The notes below the pieces were generated by a model. It was not told where the DNA came from, made no database searches, and saw nothing but the letters and a program-made list of their open reading frames with translations. Made by a program: the position numbers and the translations under genes. DNA of 64,000 bases from Trichuris trichiura (lineage: Eukaryota > Nematoda > Enoplea > Trichinellida > Trichuridae), in contig JBAJFE010000023.1 of the NCBI GenBank assembly GCA_037903355.1, positions 1,550,001 through 1,614,000 on the forward strand. Direction: 5' to 3'. Below are positions 58,210 to 64,000 of the stretch, one piece after another (positions within the stretch are counted from its first letter, which is position 1; the number at the start of each line of letters is the position of its first letter).

Positions 58210-59660
58210 AGCGCATTGAGGAAACCATTTCCTCTTTTCTGCGCGAATGGAATGTTAGTGTTTCTGGCAGTGTCTGTGCCCGCTTCCATTTTAGTCATTT
58301 CGTCATTGTTGGTTTGTGGAAAAGCGTTTATTCGATTGGCTGCATTGTCTTTATACCTGTTCAAGTTAACCACAGATAGGAAAGCTTCGATCACGTTTGG
58401 TCACTTTCAATTTCACTGCAGCTTGAGATCGGACAGCAGATGTACGTCTACAGTGATCGGTATGAGCGAATGAAGACAGACATTCGTGTGTTGTTTCGAT
58501 TTCTGCAATGCCGATTGACTGATCAAGATCTATGCACACGTCGTTGAACCAGTTTTCAGTTGCCCACACTTTGGAATCGAAAGCTTATAATCGACGCTAT
58601 ATCTGTGATCGATTTCAAGAAATGAATCGGCCTTAGTGCTCAGAACTCGATTTTCTCGGGAAGCAACTTCTCAGAATTTTGTTTGCAGTATATTTGGTAT
58701 TCGGAAAGTATTTGGTATTTTCTTTGGCATTTTGTCTTGGAGAAGTTATGGAATGCTCTTTAAAGCGCCGAACGCTCAGATGTTGTTTAAAGTGCAAGAG
58801 GTTTGAGTGCTGCTTTGTCTGTGGAAAAATTTATGTGACCTTACGGACACCTGAGCTGATTGCGTTGTTTGATTAAGCTGATTCGCAAGAGCGTACAACG
58901 TTTCACGCCTTGAAGCGAAGGTGAGCTTTCCTTGTGACCCTCTATTTGACCTCTTTGTAGTACCAAGCAGTTATGATCACATGTGCCACATGATCGCACC
59001 TCATAGTGAAATGTCTTCTCATGTGCACATCATGGTCACATGATGTTCCGCAATGGTAAACAATGTCTGGTTAACCTCCCTTCCGGTGTTACTGCACTGC
59101 GTCATTTTCCACGTTGATGCTTACTTGAACATGTGTTGAACAAAGCAACCATACTATTATGAGCCGAGCACAGCACAAGGTACGTACCTGGTTTGTTCCC
59201 GTCTTTCAATCACGAGTCGTCGACGGAACTTCATCTATGAAATTGCGGTGAACATCCGTTGAAACGGTGACGTTAGTTTGCATTTACAATGGTATCACGC
59301 TGACCTCAACTCATCGGTGACTATAATGCTTAGATCCAAAGTATTGGTGCTGCTTTGAGGTGAACTACTATTATTTTTCGTTGTCGCCGTCTATTGACTC
59401 TGTTCATCTGCCGACTTGCAACTCGTGGTTTGCTCCCAATTCATGGAATAGCGAAACGCGAACAAGAATGTTGATTACATAACCCCTAACTTCAAATCGC
59501 CCTAAAAAGACAAACCGGTATTAGCCTATCCAAAAAGCCGTACTCAAGCTTTCAGAGTTCAAGCACTGAAAACTGATAGCCTTACCTGGCAGAATGAGTT
59601 CTGTCGAATGTGCGCGGTGAAGGAAAACCCGTTGAACAGAGAAGCAGGTACGGGCATTGG
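58210..59660 (+). repeat. Tandem duplication, copy 2, left block
   Basis: Counterpart of 51290-53070, about 6.9 kb further right, lacking the LTR insertion. Stops and frameshifts differ between the copies, so neither appears to be coding. Confidence 0.8.
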
Positions 59661-62600
59661 AACTCAGTCACCATGCTTCTGTTGCACGTACGTATACGTA
59701 GGTGTATGGTATCTCACCCAGTTTCTGAATGCTTAACTGTTGCAGGATGCCGTAGTTTATGATGTGACAACTGCGACAAGATGGTGGTAAACGTTAAAAC
59801 ATGGTTTGGTGGGGTTACCAGTAGTTCAATTAGAAGCAGTACATCTATGAAGTGATATGTTGTCACGGCATGCCGTCGTTTCAAGAAGCTATGCCAGTGA
59901 AACGACTGACTATTCAGTCGTGACGTTTATGCCCATGTCTCTAGCCAGTGGGTTGCTGATAGCGTCGAGTCATCTGGACTGATTTTTGTTGGCCGTTTAT
60001 TTGATAAAGCATTGTAAGTTTCGTAAAATTCGGTGGATACGTGTTTGAAACCCTTTTGAGGAGGAAGCAGGCGTTTGAATATTAACGTAACTTCCAAAAG
60101 CTTTCCCATTTTGGTTGCCGCGGGTTTACTTCTGCCAATGCTGTTCAAGAGAGTACCGTTTCTTCACATTTCCAACTGTTTCAGTCATCAACGTGCAGAG
60201 CCGTTATGATTTCAAGCTCATCGAGTGTTCTGCATTGAATAGTTAGTTCTTCTTCAACAGCGTTTTTGGGCAAGAGTGGAGTGAGTTTTCTTCTGTTTCT
60301 CACTGCCTGTAACCGCTGTCAGGCGAGGTTGCCAAGTGTACCGAATTAAACATTCTGAGCGTAAAGGCAGTTTGGCGCTCTCAGCAAGCACATTGGGTAC
60401 TTGATAGCGATGAGTATTTACTGTTTAGGCTGCTAATGCCGGATTTGCACGGTTTAGTGCTCAGATAGAACAGTTTCCAGCATTGGTCATATCCGCGTTA
60501 AGTGGCATGTCTTCGTGCGATATCCATTTATGTTGGATGCTTTGTGAGGTTATGCAAGAGGTACGCTATGTAGAATGGAATTGGTGTTTGTTCCCTCTAT
60601 ACCACCGATGGACGTTTCTTCTCTGAAGTTTTGCCGACCACAGTGCCTCTTTACGCCGCTTGTAAGTGCTGTTTGTTGACATCGTCAAGTATGTTGCGTC
60701 CTCTTGAACATGTGCGGTACTATTGAAGGTTCTCCTTTACTCTCCATGGGAACAATGGTTTGGCGAGTCGCAAAGTTCGCAGGTGTATCAAACTGTGTAC
60801 CTCAATGTCCATCAGAGATGTAAATGCAGCCTTTCTTGAAACGCCACGACTTGAGCAGGTCCGTCTGTTCCACTGCGAAAGTTGCTTGAAGTGCAGAAGA
60901 GACCCGTTTTGTGTTGTTGAGGAAAAACAGAATTTTGTGAAATTTGAACTTTTCCAATCACAAGTTGATCGTCCTTGATACTGAATCTCAACTCTGGCGA
61001 AGTCAACTAAACGAAATGGCCAAAATATTGCTGAGGGAACGATGGTGCGTGCTTGAAACAGAAGCTAAATAGCAGAAGTGGAAATGGCACTTGTGGACCC
61101 TGTTGTCTTTCGATGGAGTCCGTTCTTCGTTTGTGCTGTTGCTCTGTGTAGAACATCATGGAAGTCCTCCTGATGCACGTTTACGGCAATGTTCAATTAC
61201 TGTTTAGTTTGCTACAGTTATGGAGCATACGGCGAAGAATCACGTGTTTCTATTAGTGTGCGGAGGGCAGTATGCACCGGAAATTTGTATTTCTACTTGG
61301 TCGACGTTTGAGCAGACGATTAGTGCCAATGATTCCTGAAATCGTTTGTCATGTCCAGCGTAGTCTAACATTGCTATGTTTTCCTGGGAATTCACACTGA
61401 TTGAGGCATTAGCGTTGTATGTTAGATTCTCCGTATGAGTATCGACAATGGATGCAAGAGAAGCTGGAAACTGGGCACTGCGAAGATTGCGTAAGCAGTT
61501 GAATCCATGTCGTTGAAGTATTCCATGTTCTCAGTGCTTCCCGTTGAAGTTTATCTTGGTAGCGTTTGGCGTTCTGAGTCGAACACTTGTGCCTTCTTGG
61601 AGTACTCCTAACGAGAGCGTCAACTTGCTGCGTCGATAGTTCCCTTCGAACAACAAATTGTGGATAAGCAGGGGAACTGTCAAGTTTAGCTCACTAGACA
61701 AGCTGTGTCGTGTGTACAGCTATTTCAATTAAATTCGTTTCTACATGTGTAATCATCATAAAGGCTTCACGAAAGGTATTTTCCTGATCGGTAAGTTTAT
61801 GAAAACGTAACCCCTGTGTCGTAGTTTTCATTTTCTTTGTTATTGCCAGATGCTTTTGTTTATGGTATGCTGACCGATCTTTCGCTATTGGGCTGTCTAT
61901 GGTCTGCAGGAGTATCCGAAGGAATCGGCCAGAGATGGGTCAAGAATTCTGCGGGGCACTCCATGTGGCCATGTGAAGATTGTTCGATGTTACCCAACTG
62001 CACTTCAATCAGTTACTTTATTACAAGTGGTGCTTGCACCTATGATTCGTCTGAGAGGTTATTTTAAAACAGTCGGGTGCCAGTCAAGGAATTCTGACAA
62101 CAGTAATTTGGTTCGGCTGCGGTAGTTCTTCCTGCACCAGTTTTTTCTTGGATGAAGTCTGAAAGCAAAATGATGCACACTGGAAATTTTGCAGCTGCTG
62201 ACTTCGGATGGGCAGTGAACGCTTTACGTTGAACGGCATAAATAGCTTCCATTTCTTAACCTCAGTGGCTGAAGTGCACTTTATCCATCGTGAACGTGTG
62301 TGACTGTAATCAACTTTGGCCATTTTTCTTTCAACTTTATTCTGTGATTAGTGGGAGAGAAGTTTGTAAGGATATTCCGCCTTCATGAAAATGGAATATG
62401 GTTTGGCAAGAAGTACCTTTGATGTTTCTGGTTTGTGAAAGTGGAAGCGCTAGGTTTACAATGCGTCCCTTGACTAGCTGGCTCACTTTCAAGCGTTCAA
62501 GTTGTTTTCACACTGTTCAATGGGGTTCGCTGCTCTTCAAACAATAGCTTGAGTTAGAGACAGAAAGTTTGTTACTGGAGATTCAAGCTGTGTTGTGGAC

Positions 62601-62884
62601 CTTTGACTTTGGATGAAAGCGTAAATTTTATTATTTCGTTGCTTTTGCTCGCGTCGCGTAGTTTTTGATGCATAAGAAAGACATACCGACTACTATGTTG
62701 GATGTGCAAAGTGTTGTACGACGTACATGCACTTTGTTGACCATCTTAGAGCACTACGCGTAACAGTAGCAGCTGGTTTGCAATCCTTTCGCTTTCACAA
62801 TGGCTTGTTTGCACGTACGTCCTAATACTTTTGAATTATTCTCTATTTGCGTGCCCTGAGCATCCTGGAATATATGCGCAGCAA
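59661..62884. other. Middle of the second repeat copy; no gene recognised
   Basis: Short frames only, e.g. 61837-62067, a Cys-containing 76-codon frame without motif support. The start (59690-59960) repeats 57905-58200. Confidence 0.35.
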
Positions 62885-63850
62885 GATTTGGATTGATAAA
62901 AGACATGTGTTTAGGCTTAAGATGCAGACCTTTCCTCTACCTGATGCAGTTAGTGGCTGCTTATCCGACAAGTATAAGTGTGCTCAGATTGCTTCTCCGG
63001 TGTTACTGGTGCGAGTACATTTCGTACCACGAATGAAGACAAAAGATACGGTCATTTTGATACTTCGCTCTCTGCGGCCAGCGTATAGTCTTTCACATGT
63101 CTACTTCTGGCGTTTCCGTTTCGTGGAAACCACTCTGAACATCGGAAGAACTGGGAAAACGGCTTTCAGATCCACAGTTTCTCGAAGTTAAATGTTTTAC
63201 TGCGGACGAATTGTGTCACTCTAAGTGCCTATGTGAACTCCAAGCTTGCTATGGACACGTTGAAATCCTTTTTTTAATATTCAATGCATAGTGGAGTGAA
63301 GGAAACGAAGTGTCGATATTCAAGGGAGTCTGAAATTGAACGTTGTTAAATTCATGTTTTCCAAAAGGCTGAAGCGAAGTGATTTCCTTTAAGGTACGTA
63401 TACAGTAACGATTTGTGTCCTGTATGGTTTTCGACTTTTTCAATGCATCAGTGCTTTGGTAGCACTTGTGTACTAACAAATGTAACTTTCTGTCTGTCGC
63501 TATGGTCCTCAGCTCTTAATATACCTCAACGAATGACCAGACGAGGCACTGCCATGTGTGTCTTAGGGAAAATCAATCAAGCAAGTGCGGAGGAAATAGG
63601 TGCTTTGTCCCAGGCGCTGTTTCCAGTTATGGCTAAGGGTAATGGGTGCCTCAAATTGTTCATCCTGGTCAATTTTGTCACACAAGAGATTGTTTTGATG
63701 GTATTTCTGACTTGGCCGTGCATTAAGGTTCGATTCTTCTGTGATAAATGCGTGAAGCCTTACTGATGCAGAAGCAATAAGAAGTGTGGAGTAATCACAG
63801 TTTGCTGTACGTAAAATTATTGAAGTCTGCTCTTTCGGATTCTAAGACTA
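62885..63850 (+). repeat. Tandem duplication, copy 2, right block
   Basis: Counterpart of 55430-56335, offset about 7.45 kb, with an extra insertion of some 80-100 bases near 63440-63520. Confidence 0.75.
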
Positions 63851-64000
63851 ATCATAGCGGCAGATATGGCATGAAAGTATTAGCTTCGTTGACGTGGTCA
63901 ATTTTCAATGACCTGATACTGTTCGATGTTGATCGTTTGCTCTGTTACGTTACTACTGACGGCGTATCCGCTTGTGAAACCCATGCTTGTTGTGACCGGA

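Noticed and set aside
61837..62067. Cys-containing 76-codon frame as a secreted domain
   Set aside because: No signal peptide, no recognisable cysteine pattern, and it lies in a repeat-rich, frame-broken region.
1..64000. CRISPR array, operon or prokaryotic defence system
   Set aside because: The DNA is eukaryotic with spliced genes; no regularly spaced repeat array of that kind is present.

Overview
The window is eukaryotic nuclear DNA, most likely from a nematode. I infer an early-branching (Trichinellida-type) worm. The reasons are short GT-AG introns of about 50-100 bases, a casein-kinase-1-like kinase and an SH2-tyrosine kinase of the kinds expanded in nematodes, and interspersed TTAGGC-like sequence (TTAGGC is the nematode telomere unit). 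I could not search a database, so the species is not named. Gene models below were spliced by hand, checking reading-frame phase at each junction.

Layout. 1-6 kb: the last exon of an unknown membrane protein, an intronless histone H2A gene with an AATAAA signal, and a CK1-like kinase on the minus strand (six exons). 6-25 kb: a gene-poor stretch with a large foldback element (10.1-10.7 kb), a TAT microsatellite, a 144-bp hairpin overlapping a splice donor, and several candidate exons of unidentified genes on both strands. 25-32 kb: a Shaker-type voltage-gated K+ channel almost wholly in one exon, a tRNA-like sequence, a small unidentified plus-strand gene holding a miniature transposon, and a minus-strand gene whose product joins a NUDT9/TRPM2-like Nudix domain to a membrane segment and a short collagen tail. 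36-39 kb: an eight-exon SH2 plus tyrosine-kinase gene (Fes/Fer-like in layout). 39.9-42.7 kb: a purine nucleoside phosphorylase-like protein with changed active-site residues and a single-pass membrane protein, both minus strand. 44-47 kb: an intronless PP6/PP2A-type phosphatase and a four-exon ASF1 histone chaperone.

48-64 kb holds no recognisable gene. It is built from repeats: a ~450-bp unit in both orientations (48.3-51.3 kb), then a diverged tandem duplication with a period of about 7 kb (51.3-64 kb). A solo LTR interrupts the first copy and the second copy preserves the empty site.

The genes do not form a pathway; they are ordinary neighbours. The most unusual object is the Nudix-membrane-collagen fusion at 28.8-32.0 kb. 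Next come the foldback element with hammerhead-like motifs, the altered phosphorylase, and the repeat architecture of the right quarter.
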